Shown piece after piece: positions 55,882-64,000 of a stretch of 64,000 nucleotides of DNA. The DNA is taken from assembly GCF_037996825.1 (NCBI RefSeq), contig NZ_JBBNAC010000001.1, forward strand, positions 1,054,001-1,118,000. Direction: 5' to 3'. The notes beneath the pieces were generated by a model that had not been told where the DNA came from, did no database searches, and saw nothing but the letters and a program-made list of their open reading frames with translations. The position numbers and the translations under genes are program-made. Source of the stretch: Bdellovibrio sp. BCCA. GTDB lineage: Bacteria; Bdellovibrionota; Bdellovibrionia; Bdellovibrionales; Bdellovibrionaceae. Each line of letters opens with the position of its first letter. Position 1 is the stretch's first letter.

Positions 55882-55903
55882 TTTACGGTAAAAGAACACC
55901 ACT
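55882..55903 (+). repeat. operator-like 22-base repeat, copy 1
   Basis: TTTACGGTAAAAGAACACCA plus CT is repeated with two changes at 56243-56264. Here it also faces TACCGTA at 55914-55920, so TACGGTA/TACCGTA half-sites are inverted around it. It lies 34 bases before the XRE gene start. Confidence 0.6.
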
Positions 55904-55937
55904 GGTAGAATTATACCGTACATATAAACTTATTTAG

Positions 55938-56162
55938 GTGGCATCAATCGAAACAAAATATGACAAGCTGATGAAACGAATCGCGGAGAATATTAAAAAA
56001 ATCCGCAAATCCAAGGGTTTGTCTCAGCGAAATATGGAAGACTACGGCTTTGATTTGCGAAATTATCAAAGACTCGAGGCGGGAAGCCATTCCCCCAGCC
56101 TTTACACTCTTCATAAATTATCTATCGCCTTTCGTGTAGAGATCTCCGAGTTTCTCAAATAG
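55938..56162 (+). CDS. small XRE-family HTH protein
   Basis: 74 residues from a GTG start (TTTAGGTG). A complete Cro/XRE helix-turn-helix: RIAENIKKIRKSKGLSQRNM, then DYGFDLRNYQRLEAGSHSPS and LYTLHKLSIAFRVEISEFLK. No effector domain. It lies between two copies of a 22-base operator-like repeat, one of them at the start of the adjacent chemoreceptor gene, so it probably represses itself and that gene. Confidence 0.85.
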   Translation: MASIETKYDKLMKRIAENIKKIRKSKGLSQRNMEDYGFDLRNYQRLEAGSHSPSLYTLHKLSIAFRVEISEFLK

Positions 56163-56205
56163 TTTTCTTTTTCGAAAAAATTCGAATAATATTATTCCTC
56201 ACCTA

Positions 56206-56232
56206 TTAAGATTTTCAAATCCCTGCCGATAA
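56206..56232 (+). promoter_or_regulatory. FliA (sigma-28) promoter of the chemoreceptor gene
   Basis: TTAAGATT (six of eight to TAAAGTTT), an 11-base spacer and a perfect GCCGATAA give a canonical flagellar sigma-28 promoter. RNA would start near 56240, next to the operator-like repeat. Confidence 0.75.
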
Positions 56233-56242
56233 CATTTTCGTG

Positions 56243-56264
56243 TTTACGGTATAAGTACACCACT
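56243..56264 (+). repeat. operator-like 22-base repeat, copy 2
   Basis: TTTACGGTATAAGTACACCA plus CT, two mismatches from copy 1. It covers the expected RNA start of the FliA promoter of the chemoreceptor gene. Confidence 0.6.
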
Positions 56265-56319
56265 ACGGTTATTTCCACCGTCTTCCAAATAAAAACAAAA
56301 AAATACAGGGGATTTAGGG

Positions 56320-57921
56320 ATGTTTTCAAAGCTCAGTCTGAAGGCTAAGATGTTGTCGGCGTTTGTTGGGATTTCGATGTTACTACTGGTTGTAGGCGGT
56401 ATCGGGTGGTGGTCCAACAAAACCGTTTCATCTATTTATTCAAGTATCACGGCGCAGAATTTACCGAATATTCAAAACATTGGTCGTCTTCGCTATCGCG
56501 CGCAGGAGGTGAACCGCACAATGCTTCGGGCTTTTATGGCGAAAGATCCCAATGAGATTGCTTATTACACAAAAGAGTTTAACGAATCGCTTAAGATCTA
56601 TGAAGACTTCACAAAAAAATACTTGGAAGTCGAATTCTTTCCAGGTGAAGAAGCGCTTTTCAAAAAGGCCGATGATTCATGGAAAAAATACGTGGCTTCT
56701 GCTCAAGAAGTTTTAAAGCTTGCGGGAAGACCGGACCAAGAAGCTCATGGACAAAAGCTTTTGGATGAAGAAGTTCGTCAAATCCGTCGAGACCATGTTG
56801 ATGGTCTGGATGCTCTTCTTGCTTTCCATGATGAAAAAGTGAAAGCAGCAAGAGCTTCGGCTGAAAGCACAACTCATCAAGGCGAAATTTTTGTGACTTT
56901 CACAATTGTTATTGGTTTCTTGCTCGCGTGTGTGACGGGCTTCCTGTTCGCAAACTCATTGGCAAACACGTTAAGCCGTATCAGTGGTGAGATTTCAAAC
57001 TCTGCTGATCAAACTTCAGCCTCCGGAACTCAGTTGTCCGCTGCGAGCCAACAGCTTTCTTCGGGTTCTTCTGAAGCGGCGGCTTCTCTTGAGGAAACTG
57101 TGGCGTCCTTGGAAGAGCTTTCAAGCATGGTTAAACTCAATGCCGATCACGCCAAAGAAGCTAATGCGTTGTCGCAAAAATCAAAAGACTCTGCAGAGCA
57201 AGGTGAAAGTGAAATCACAAAGCTTATTGGTGCCATGGAAGATATCGCCAGCGGTTCAAAAAAGATCGAAGAGATTATCACAGTTATTGATGATATCGCC
57301 TTCCAAACAAATCTTCTGGCTTTGAACGCGGCGGTGGAAGCAGCCCGTGCCGGCGAACAAGGGAAGGGTTTCGCCGTTGTTGCTGAAGCTGTCAGAAACT
57401 TGGCACAAAGAAGTGCGGCGGCAGCGAAAGACATCACGTCTTTGATTCAAGATAACGTTTCAAAAAGTGAAAACGGAGCGCGCGTTGCAAGTCAAAGCGG
57501 CGCGGTTCTTAAAGACATCGTGACATCTGTCAAAAAAGTGGCGGATTTGAACAGTGAAATTTCCGTAGCCAGCCAAGAGCAGGCCAGTGGACTTGAGCAG
57601 ATTTCAAAAGCGATGAACCAATTGGATCAAGCGACACAAGGAAATGCGGCGTCTTCTGAAGAAGTGGCGGCGTCCTCTGAAGAAATGTCAGCACAAGCTG
57701 TCTTACTTGCGGAGTTGGTAATGGATCTTCGCGGTCTTGTTCAGGGCAATGGTGCAGAAGTGGCACAAGATGCAGTTCGTCCCAAAAGAAAAGCAGCTCC
57801 AATGGCTACTGTAAAGAATACGGCGAAACCTACTTTAGTGAAACATAGAAAAGAAGCCGAAGAAATTCTGCCTCTTGAAGATGCCAGCGAGCGCAAAGTC
57901 GGAAACGTTTCTGGTTTCTAA
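56320..57921 (+). CDS. methyl-accepting chemotaxis protein
   Basis: 533 residues, ribosome site CAGGGGATTTAGGG. Membrane helix 1 ([20 protein letters not shown]), a helical periplasmic domain of the 4HB type (about 30-185), helix 2 ([20 protein letters not shown]), then the signalling domain whose tip [20 protein letters not shown] is perfectly conserved. The stretch after helix 2 is too short and unlike a normal HAMP. No CheR/CheB-binding pentapeptide ends the protein. It senses a periplasmic ligand and controls CheA with the CheW encoded next. FliA promoter, so likely co-expressed with flagella. Confidence 0.9.
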   Translation: MFSKLSLKAKMLSAFVGISMLLLVVGGIGWWSNKTVSSIYSSITAQNLPNIQNIGRLRYRAQEVNRTMLRAFMAKDPNEIAYYTKEFNESLKIYEDFTKKYLEVEFFPGEEALFKKADDSWKKYVASAQEVLKLAGRPDQEAHGQKLLDEEVRQIRRDHVDGLDALLAFHDEKVKAARASAESTTHQGEIFVTFTIVIGFLLACVTGFLFANSLANTLSRISGEISNSADQTSASGTQLSAASQQLSSGSSEAAASLEETVASLEELSSMVKLNADHAKEANALSQKSKDSAEQGESEITKLIGAMEDIASGSKKIEEIITVIDDIAFQTNLLALNAAVEAARAGEQGKGFAVVAEAVRNLAQRSAAAAKDITSLIQDNVSKSENGARVASQSGAVLKDIVTSVKKVADLNSEISVASQEQASGLEQISKAMNQLDQATQGNAASSEEVAASSEEMSAQAVLLAELVMDLRGLVQGNGAEVAQDAVRPKRKAAPMATVKNTAKPTLVKHRKEAEEILPLEDASERKVGNVSGF

Positions 57922-57931
57922 AGAGGATAAT

Positions 57932-58387
57932 ATGATTGACCAATATTTAACTTTCACGGTCGATAAACAGAACTACGGTGTTCAAATCAGTGCCATTCGA
58001 GAAATCAATCGCATCAGTGAAATCACCAAAGTTCCCGAAGCTCCTGCCTACGTGGCGGGAGTGATGAACTTGCGCGGAAAAGTCATTCCGGTGGTGACAT
58101 TGCGCCTGCGTATGAAGTTGGCAGAGGCAGACGTCACAAAAGAGACTTGCACGATTGTTGTTGAAACAAAAGCGGGGCAGGTCGGTGTGATCGTAGACTC
58201 CGTCAGTTCTGTGATTAATCTTGATAAAAAAGACGTTGATGAAACTCCGGTCCAACAAGGCGACGAGAATTATATCATCGGCGTCGGCAAGCTCGAAAAC
58301 GGAATGGTCTTGCTTGTTGATATCGAAAAATGCCTGGGCTCAGAGTTGATCTTTGGCGGCGAAGCAATCGCCGCCGAAGCCGCGTAA
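57932..58387 (+). CDS. cheW: chemotaxis coupling protein CheW
   Basis: 151 residues from the ATG at 57932 (AAGAGG six bases before), ten bases after the chemoreceptor stop. The two SH3-like lobes are marked by YLTFTVDKQNYGVQISAIRE, ITKVPEAPAYVAGVMNLRGK and GQVGVIVDSVSSVINL, with the conserved NLRGKVIPV contact. It couples chemoreceptors to CheA at the membrane. Co-transcribed with the receptor under FliA. Confidence 0.92.
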   Translation: MIDQYLTFTVDKQNYGVQISAIREINRISEITKVPEAPAYVAGVMNLRGKVIPVVTLRLRMKLAEADVTKETCTIVVETKAGQVGVIVDSVSSVINLDKKDVDETPVQQGDENYIIGVGKLENGMVLLVDIEKCLGSELIFGGEAIAAEAA

Positions 58388-58496
58388 CCGCATCTCGTTG
58401 TTGCGTAAGATCATTTTTCATCTGGTTTCTAAACGGAAAATAAGATAGATAGAGGTGACTTACGCAGATAATGTGACGCGGTTCGTTGGAGGACTT

Positions 58497-59708
58497 ATGA
58501 TGTCGCCGGGGCATGAGCAACAAATTGAAATTCTATTCGCCGTAGCGGGCCTTCTTCTTACGATTATTTTCGCTGTGATTTTCATCGGTGTGTGGAGAAA
58601 TGCACGTCGCGAAGATAAAAAGACTTTAGAGTATCAAGCGAAACGCGAAATGCCGACAACGGCGGAAAAAGAAAAGACAGAAGTAGAGGAAGCTTTAGCG
58701 CACACTGACTCCACAGGCGAGATGGTCTCTGACATCGAGATTCCAGATCTTGCCAAAGAAGCTCGCCACGTTGTTGAAGAAACAGCGGTTGATCTCAAAG
58801 AAGCCCTTAAGAAAACCGAAGAAAATCTTTTTGGTCGCATTCGCAATTTGTTTAAAGGTGATACAAACAATAAACATCTCGAAGAAATCGAAGAGATTTT
58901 ATATACCAGCGACTTGGGGCCAATGACGGTGCAACGTTTGATGGCGGCTCTTGAAGATAAATTGTCCAAGAAAGAGCGCGCTGATTACGACACGGTTCGC
59001 ACGGCTCTAAAAGAAGAAATTAAAAATATTTTTGCTGGCTCTCACTCCGCAGCTCCGGATCAGGGTATCCTATCTAAAATCCAGTTCGCAGCAGAAGGTC
59101 CGACAGTTTTGATGATTGTAGGGGTGAATGGTGCGGGTAAAACTACGTCCATCGGAAAAATCTCTGCACAATTGGCCGGCCAAGGTAAAAAAGTTTTGGT
59201 GGCTGCAGGCGACACTTTCCGTGCGGCGGCGGGAGGACAACTCAAAGTTTGGACGGATCGCGCTCAAGTCGAAATTTTTTCTCCGGAAGGTGTAACAGAT
59301 CCAAGTGCCGTGGCATTTGATGCTGTCGCCAAAGGCAAAGCGCAAGGTTATGATGTTGTGATCGTCGATACGGCGGGACGCCTGCACACCCAAGCGAACT
59401 TGATGGAAGAAATTAAAAAAATGAAGCGCGTGATGACGAAAGTCATTCCTGAGGCTCCTCATGAAACTTTGATCGTGCTTGATGCGAACTCAGGACAAAA
59501 CGCTTTGATGCAAGCAAAAGAATTCCACAACGCTTTGGCTTTAACAGGGGCGATTCTAACAAAAATGGATGGCACCGCGAAAGGTGGCGTGGCGGTGGGA
59601 CTTGCCCAAGAGTTGCAAATCCCTATCAAGCTTATCGGTGTCGGCGAAAGAATCCAAGATCTTCGCACGTTCTCGTCTCAAGAGTTTGTAGACTCTCTTT
59701 TTCAATAG
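58497..59708 (+). CDS. ftsY: signal recognition particle receptor FtsY
   Basis: 403 residues from the ATG at 58497, with GGAGG six bases before; an in-frame GTG at 58455 is less likely. An N-terminal hydrophobic helix (EILFAVAGLLLTIIFAVIFI) replaces the usual acidic amphipathic A domain and probably anchors it in the inner membrane. The NG GTPase follows: GVNGAGKTTSIGKISAQLAG, AGDTFRAAAGGQLKVW, DVVIVDTAGRLHTQAN and TKMDGTAKGGVAVGL. It docks SRP-ribosome complexes to SecYEG. Confidence 0.95.
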   Translation: MMSPGHEQQIEILFAVAGLLLTIIFAVIFIGVWRNARREDKKTLEYQAKREMPTTAEKEKTEVEEALAHTDSTGEMVSDIEIPDLAKEARHVVEETAVDLKEALKKTEENLFGRIRNLFKGDTNNKHLEEIEEILYTSDLGPMTVQRLMAALEDKLSKKERADYDTVRTALKEEIKNIFAGSHSAAPDQGILSKIQFAAEGPTVLMIVGVNGAGKTTSIGKISAQLAGQGKKVLVAAGDTFRAAAGGQLKVWTDRAQVEIFSPEGVTDPSAVAFDAVAKGKAQGYDVVIVDTAGRLHTQANLMEEIKKMKRVMTKVIPEAPHETLIVLDANSGQNALMQAKEFHNALALTGAILTKMDGTAKGGVAVGLAQELQIPIKLIGVGERIQDLRTFSSQEFVDSLFQ

Positions 59709-59724
59709 AGAGTCTAACGGATCA

Positions 59725-60396
59725 TCACTTTTGGTCGGCGATATGCTGAATCTGATCGGATTGGTAAATATGAAATCCCGGTTGGAAATTCAAGGCGGCA
59801 ATCGCCATCGCTTTCGCAATATCAGTTGCTTTGATCGCGCGGTATTTTCTTAACGGTCCCACAAGAAGGGGATTGATATAAGAACTCAGTTTTTGAGCAA
59901 CACCTTCGCCAGAGCGCTGTTCTTTGCGCTCTCCCAATATCAAGGAGGGTCTAAAGATTTCAATTTGCGGAATTTTTAATTCCCGCAGCGATTTTTCCAT
60001 TTCGCCTTTGACGCGATTATAGAAAACACTCGAATTCGCATCAGCACCCATGGCTGAAATCACGATAAACTTTTGCGCTTTGACTTGTTCAGCAAGTTTT
60101 GCAAACTCCAAAACATACTTGTAGTCGACTTTACGAAAAGCTTCCTGACTGCCGGCTTTTTTAATCGTCGTTCCTAAACAACAAATAAAAATCTGCGCCT
60201 TTAAAGCGTCAGGATGGTCTTTGAGTTTGTCGAAATTCAGAATGATGTTTTCCGTGTGCGGAGGAATTTTTCCCATCGGGGAGCGACTGATCGCTTTGAC
60301 TTTTGTGACTTGTTCAAGATGCGCTAAAATGAGAAGGAGCTCGTGTCCCACGAGCCCCGTCGCACCTACCATACATACATCAGTTGGATAGATCAT
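59725..60396 (-). CDS. TIP30-like NAD(P)-binding oxidoreductase
   Basis: 223 residues. The Rossmann N-terminus VCMVGATGLVGHELLLILAH (GxxGxxG), then CLGTTIKKAGSQEAFRKVDY and VISAMGADANSSVFYNRVKG (Ser/Tyr/Lys arrangement of atypical SDRs), and IEIFRPSLILGERKE match HTATIP2/TIP30-type proteins. Cytoplasmic; substrate unknown. It is eight bases from the L,D-transpeptidase gene on the same strand, so it may be the second gene of that transcript. Confidence 0.85.
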   Translation of the reverse strand: MIYPTDVCMVGATGLVGHELLLILAHLEQVTKVKAISRSPMGKIPPHTENIILNFDKLKDHPDALKAQIFICCLGTTIKKAGSQEAFRKVDYKYVLEFAKLAEQVKAQKFIVISAMGADANSSVFYNRVKGEMEKSLRELKIPQIEIFRPSLILGERKEQRSGEGVAQKLSSYINPLLVGPLRKYRAIKATDIAKAMAIAALNFQPGFHIYQSDQIQHIADQK

Positions 60397-60403
60397 TTAA
60401 TTA

Positions 60404-61963
60404 TTAGTTGCCGTTTCTGGTATTGTTGTTGTCATTTTCAGCTTGGTACTTGATCTCTGGTGGGTTGTGCGCACCAGAAGTTTTCAAGAACTCAGGAACA
60501 GAGTCTCTGAAATCCGCAAGACCGCTGACCTTGATCACACCTTTTGTAAGACGTGCATCTGGATGAGCGTAATCAACAAAACGACCTTCGTCCACCAAGA
60601 AGTAACCGCGGAAGTTTGTTTTCATGGCGTCCGCTTGTTTTCCAGAATCGATTCTGTAACGGTCGCCTGATTTTCCAGAAGATGCTTGGTTGCCATAATT
60701 CAATTGAACCGCATTTGGATATTGGTCGATGTCATACGTTCCTTGCTCGATCAGGTTTTGACCCGCGATTACAGGAATGGCTTTGTCGATGATTGTTTTT
60801 GCGTCCGCTGTCAAACCACCACTTTGTTGCGCGCCATTTGTCAAAAGGATGAAATCCCAATGTCCTGGTTTTTCAAACTTATCCGCATAGCGAGGAAGTG
60901 GAGTTGTTTTCTTTTTGAAGATACCTGTCGTCACTTCTTTTTCGCGAGTCGATTCACGAGCGTAAACACGGTAGATGTCTGTGCCTACTGGCAACAAACT
61001 GCGCAAGTACGCAACCGCTTTGTTTTCCAAGCGTGTGCAACCTGAAGAACCTGGATTTGAGAAAAGATTCATTAAGAAACCGCGAGTCAGTTCAATAGAA
61101 GCCGCGCCATCTTTACCCCAACCAATCGTTCCGTGCATCCATTGGTAGTTCATACCATTGATTTCGTCTGCCGGAGTCACTTTTGCTGCAAACCAACCGA
61201 AAGCACCATAGATTGTTGTTTTACCGTGAGCGTCTTCAACCATCCATTTACGTGAAGAAGCGATTTTAGAAATGCCGTCAGTGATAGGACCTGGGATTGA
61301 TTTTAAATCTTGTCCAGCTTTATACCAATGCGGATAGTGGCCTTGACCGTCTTGATAGAACTTCACCCATTCAGAAATTCTCGCATGGCCTAGCCAGGTC
61401 TTAAACGCATTTGGATCTTCTTTCGTACCTTCTTCGGGACGACCGACAACCATTTCTGTTTCCATCACAAGTTTGTGAGGGCAACCCGGAGTCTCCGTGC
61501 AACGTTCATAAACGCGAGTTTTTTCCGTCGCCACGTTTTGAATCACGAAGTATTTAGAAGCTGCCGTCACAAGTTCTTTTTCAGAAAGATAATCTTTTGA
61601 AACAAAAAGTTCAGCCGCAGCATCTGCTTTTAAAGAAGACGACTTGATGATCTTGATTTGCACAAGGGGAGTGGCTTCATTTAATAGATCATAAATTTCC
61701 ACTTCATCATTCATGGACAGTTTGCCGACAATATTATTTGCCGTTGTGGAGTTGCTGCTACGAACATTCAAGCTGTCAGCTGAAATGAAATAACGTTGTC
61801 CTACTTTAAGCTGGGATTTGTTAAGAGCCACTGCGGCTGCATTAACACTCACAGAGCTTGTGGCATCGGCAGTAAGTTCTTGTGCAAGACCCACAAGAGG
61901 TGAGCTGGCAATCAGCAGACCTAATAGTGCAGAACACAGTCGACGTGTTTTAAGCTTTGTCAT
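60404..61963 (-). CDS. L,D-transpeptidase with SH3-like domain
   Basis: 519 residues; signal peptide about 1-28 (SALLGLLIASSPLVGLAQ). An SH3b-like domain (55-107, SADSLNVRSSNSTTANNIVG) precedes the YkuD catalytic domain, with MHGTIGWG (His277) and SSGCTRLEN (catalytic Cys309, Arg311), the full HG..SxGCxR motif. It makes 3-3 cross-links or attaches proteins to peptidoglycan in the periplasm; in Bdellovibrio such enzymes also remodel prey wall. Divergent from the NlpC-like gene at 62127. Confidence 0.9.
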   Translation of the reverse strand: MTKLKTRRLCSALLGLLIASSPLVGLAQELTADATSSVSVNAAAVALNKSQLKVGQRYFISADSLNVRSSNSTTANNIVGKLSMNDEVEIYDLLNEATPLVQIKIIKSSSLKADAAAELFVSKDYLSEKELVTAASKYFVIQNVATEKTRVYERCTETPGCPHKLVMETEMVVGRPEEGTKEDPNAFKTWLGHARISEWVKFYQDGQGHYPHWYKAGQDLKSIPGPITDGISKIASSRKWMVEDAHGKTTIYGAFGWFAAKVTPADEINGMNYQWMHGTIGWGKDGAASIELTRGFLMNLFSNPGSSGCTRLENKAVAYLRSLLPVGTDIYRVYARESTREKEVTTGIFKKKTTPLPRYADKFEKPGHWDFILLTNGAQQSGGLTADAKTIIDKAIPVIAGQNLIEQGTYDIDQYPNAVQLNYGNQASSGKSGDRYRIDSGKQADAMKTNFRGYFLVDEGRFVDYAHPDARLTKGVIKVSGLADFRDSVPEFLKTSGAHNPPEIKYQAENDNNNTRNGN

Positions 61964-62126
61964 AGTACGTCCTCCAGACAGTCGTCTTATTAAACCTTTG
62001 TCATTGACTCAAATCCCCTTAGCAAGAAGCGTGACAGAGGTCTTTGGTACGGTATTTTTTTATTTGGCCAATTTTCCCGTCAAATTCTTATTCAATGACG
62101 CCCAAAAGGGGCAACAAGGAGGTTTC

Positions 62127-63752
62127 ATGAAGAAATTATTGGCGGCTCTACTGATATTTCTCCCGTGTCTGTCATATGCGCAGGGAAGCACGCGCTGGCG
62201 GATCACAAAACCACAATGGACCGATCAAGATGAAAATAAATTTGGTGAGTTTATCTCAAAAATCGGTGCAGCGGTGGAACGCAGAGAATGTCTTCAAGTC
62301 GACACGTGCTTAAAAAGCACGGCGAATCCCTACGCAGGAACAGATCCTTCCAGTCTGCGCTTGTTTGCCGACTGTGCGGATCTTCCGTATTTCTTACGAG
62401 CTTACTTTGCGTGGAAAAATGGACTTCCGCTCTCTGTACAGAGCGATGTAAGTCCACGCCAATCCGGAGACAATCCTGATGTGCGCTACACAAAATACGG
62501 AAACTACGTTACAGGTCGCTACAGTGTTATTCCGACCCGATTCAGCAGTCCCAACGCCATTGAAATTCTCAATAAAACAGTGGTCGATATGGTGTGGTCC
62601 GCTTCGTTCCGTTTAATCGGAGAAGAAGACACGGGATACTTCACGGATTTTTATCCTGTAAAACTATCTCGTGAGGGCATTCGTCCAGGCACTGTGATCT
62701 ATGATCCTAACGGTCACGTCGCTATCATCTACAAAGTCACAGATGACGGACGTATTTTTTATATCGATTCACATCCTGACAATACTTTAACGTCAGGAAT
62801 GTACACTCCTAAATTCACACGTAGTTTCCCTCAGCAAGGTGCGGGTTTTAAAAATTTCCGTCCGTTGGCTTTGGTGGGGGCAAATCGAAACGTAGCTGGT
62901 GAATACATCGGCGGCAGAATCGTCGGTGCTCGCAACTCTGCACTTCCTAACTACAGTCTTGAACAGTTCTATGGAAATCGCCCTGATCCAAGTGGTGATT
63001 GGCAAAAAGGTCAATTCATCTATCGTGGAGCCGCTTTCCCATACTACGAATATCTTCGTATCATGATGGCCAGTGGTGATTTGAAAATCGATCCTCTTCG
63101 CGACATGCAACAAAACTTAGCCGATATCTGCACAAGCTTAAAAGACCGCGTGGTCGCAGTGAGCCTAGGCAACAAAGCCGGCATTGATAAAAAACCCCAT
63201 CCGGAACGTTTGCCGCAAAATATTTACGGAACTGACGGAGAATGGGAAGCCTATGCGTCGCCGGCACGGGATGCGCGTTTGAAAGTGTCCTACATGGATT
63301 TGCTTTCTCAAGCTCGCATTTTGATTCAACGTCACCGCACGGGAGATCCGAGCATTGTGTACAGTGGAGCAAATCTCGCTGCAGATATGCTCGCGGTTTA
63401 CGATCGCGAAACTCGTGGTTGTCAGTTCACTTACACGAACTCCAGTGGAGGTGCTGTCACTCTGAATTCAGAAGATGCTCGTCAGCGTTTGTTTGACTTA
63501 AGCTTTGACCCTTATCACTGTGTCGAACTTCGCTGGGGAGCGAAATCTCCACAGGAGCTCGCTTCTTGTATGGACGATGCGAATAAGCGTGAGTGGTACA
63601 GTCGTGAAAGATGGTTGCGTAATCAATGGGAACGCCGCTATGACGCCCGCATGGATTTCTCTTTGGATGAACTCACAGGTCCTAAACCGGGCGCTGGAAT
63701 CGCACAACCGCCGGATGTGGATATCATTCGCTATTTGAATTCACAGAAGTAA
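62127..63752 (+). CDS. secreted NlpC/P60-like cysteine peptidase-type protein
   Basis: 541 residues from the ATG at 62127, six bases after AAGGAGG; earlier in-frame starts overlap the divergent gene. Signal peptide MKKLLAALLIFLPCLSYA. A papain-like/NlpC arrangement is visible: FADCADLPYFLRAYFAWKNG (candidate Cys83), PGTVIYDPNGHVAIIYKV (His197) and FYIDSHPDN (Asp214/His216). The remaining C-terminal half is helical with a few Cys (DICTSLK, GCQFTY, CVELRWG) and no known family. Probable peptidoglycan or peptide hydrolase in the periplasm or prey; catalysis is inferred. Confidence 0.7.
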   Translation: MKKLLAALLIFLPCLSYAQGSTRWRITKPQWTDQDENKFGEFISKIGAAVERRECLQVDTCLKSTANPYAGTDPSSLRLFADCADLPYFLRAYFAWKNGLPLSVQSDVSPRQSGDNPDVRYTKYGNYVTGRYSVIPTRFSSPNAIEILNKTVVDMVWSASFRLIGEEDTGYFTDFYPVKLSREGIRPGTVIYDPNGHVAIIYKVTDDGRIFYIDSHPDNTLTSGMYTPKFTRSFPQQGAGFKNFRPLALVGANRNVAGEYIGGRIVGARNSALPNYSLEQFYGNRPDPSGDWQKGQFIYRGAAFPYYEYLRIMMASGDLKIDPLRDMQQNLADICTSLKDRVVAVSLGNKAGIDKKPHPERLPQNIYGTDGEWEAYASPARDARLKVSYMDLLSQARILIQRHRTGDPSIVYSGANLAADMLAVYDRETRGCQFTYTNSSGGAVTLNSEDARQRLFDLSFDPYHCVELRWGAKSPQELASCMDDANKREWYSRERWLRNQWERRYDARMDFSLDELTGPKPGAGIAQPPDVDIIRYLNSQK

Positions 63753-63775
63753 AAAAAAGGTACCAGTTACCTTTT
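63753..63775 (+). terminator. weak hairpin after the NlpC-like gene
   Basis: AAAAGGTA / TACCTTTT over CCAGT directly follows the stop. Short stem, no long T tract; it resembles the palindromic repeat at 46824 in its GGTAC arm. Confidence 0.4.
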
Positions 63776-63788
63776 CCTGAAACCTCTG

Positions 63789-63824
63789 AAAAGGCTGTCT
63801 CATTTTGAGACGGCCTTTGTTTTT
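63789..63824 (+). terminator. intrinsic terminator
   Basis: AAAAGGCTGTCTC / GAGACGGCCTTT (one bulge) over ATTTT, then GTTTTT. Ends the NlpC-like transcript. Confidence 0.8.
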
Positions 63825-63911
63825 GAAAAATATGTGAGCCAAATCAAGACGACAATTTTCGGCGCTTGTATAAGAAATTTTTCACGAAAGCCAAGGCAGG
63901 TCCAATAGGGC

Positions 63912-63926
63912 TGGCACTTTACTTGA
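63912..63926 (+). promoter_or_regulatory. possible sigma-54 promoter
   Basis: TGGCAC-N5-TTGA matches the -24 element fully and the -12 element with one change from TTGC. It is 27 bases before the ATG of the last gene. One site only; weak claim. Confidence 0.3.
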
Positions 63927-63952
63927 TAGTAACACCGTTGGAAGAGGGTGTT

Positions 63953-64000
63953 ATGAAGATGAAGAGTTTAGTACAAAAGTCGTTTATCGTGGGTATGAGT
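63953..64000 (+). CDS. gene start, cut by window edge
   Basis: ATG at 63953 with AAGAGGG five bases before it. The visible start MKMKSLVQKSFIVGMS looks like the basic n-region and hydrophobic beginning of a signal peptide. No product can be named. It is preceded by the sigma-54-like element. Confidence 0.55.
   Translation, partial: MKMKSLVQKSFIVGMS

Overview
The window looks like a chromosomal stretch from a Bdellovibrio-type predatory bacterium (Bdellovibrionota). This is inferred from gene content: an AglR/ExbD/TPR/TonB-like/VWA cluster resembling the Myxococcus Agl-Glt gliding machinery, a TIGR02147-type regulator, a free-standing cyclic-di-GMP-I (GEMM) RNA, many lipoproteins with loose lipoboxes, several cell-wall enzymes and a FliA-type promoter on a chemoreceptor gene. 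I could not run a database search, so the genus is not proven. No rRNA, tRNA, CRISPR array, IS element or prophage was seen; almost all of the window is coding.

Layout. 1-5.1 kb: the end of a LysM protein, then a minus-strand group with a VWA lipoprotein, a transglycosylase-like protein and a secreted phospholipase D-like protein. 5.3-9.1 kb: a minor-pilin-like operon of three overlapping genes plus a secreted protein. 9.2-12.2 kb: a secreted Cys/His protein, a KH-domain RNA-binding protein, then about 790 bases without an ordinary gene. That gap holds, on the minus strand, a c-di-GMP-I aptamer with its own tandem terminators and, upstream, a second structured leader in front of a 14-codon ORF with a near-perfect ribosome binding site. 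12.3-22.9 kb: Mrp-type ATPase, J-like membrane protein, two cytochromes c, a PPOX/PPOX-GAF-winged-helix pair, a DUF454 protein, a TIGR02147 regulator, an orphan RND pump and glycyl-tRNA synthetase.

23.1-33.7 kb: a ten-gene, tightly packed operon (one TolQ/MotA-like and two ExbD-like proteins, TPR protein, small secreted protein, AgmX/PglI-type TonB-like protein, lipoprotein, outer-membrane barrel, periplasmic protein, VWA lipoprotein) that reads as a proton-driven trans-envelope gliding machine with a CglB-like surface adhesin. 34-50.4 kb: pyruvate phosphate dikinase, an RCC1-repeat lipoprotein, a LysE-type exporter, an ankyrin protein, a 31-residue-repeat lipoprotein, SMC, redox enzymes with an Rrf2 regulator, an acetyltransferase and a secreted zincin.

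50.6-55.4 kb: a compact three-gene operon encoding a MotB/OmpA-like protein with a very long coiled coil, a MotA-like channel protein and an FHA-coiled-coil membrane protein. This is the best candidate for an undescribed ion-driven system. 55.4-59.7 kb: a second KH protein, a small XRE regulator and an MCP-CheW pair sharing a 22-base operator-like repeat, then FtsY. 59.7-64 kb: a TIP30-like oxidoreductase, a divergent L,D-transpeptidase / NlpC-like cell-wall pair, and the start of one more gene.
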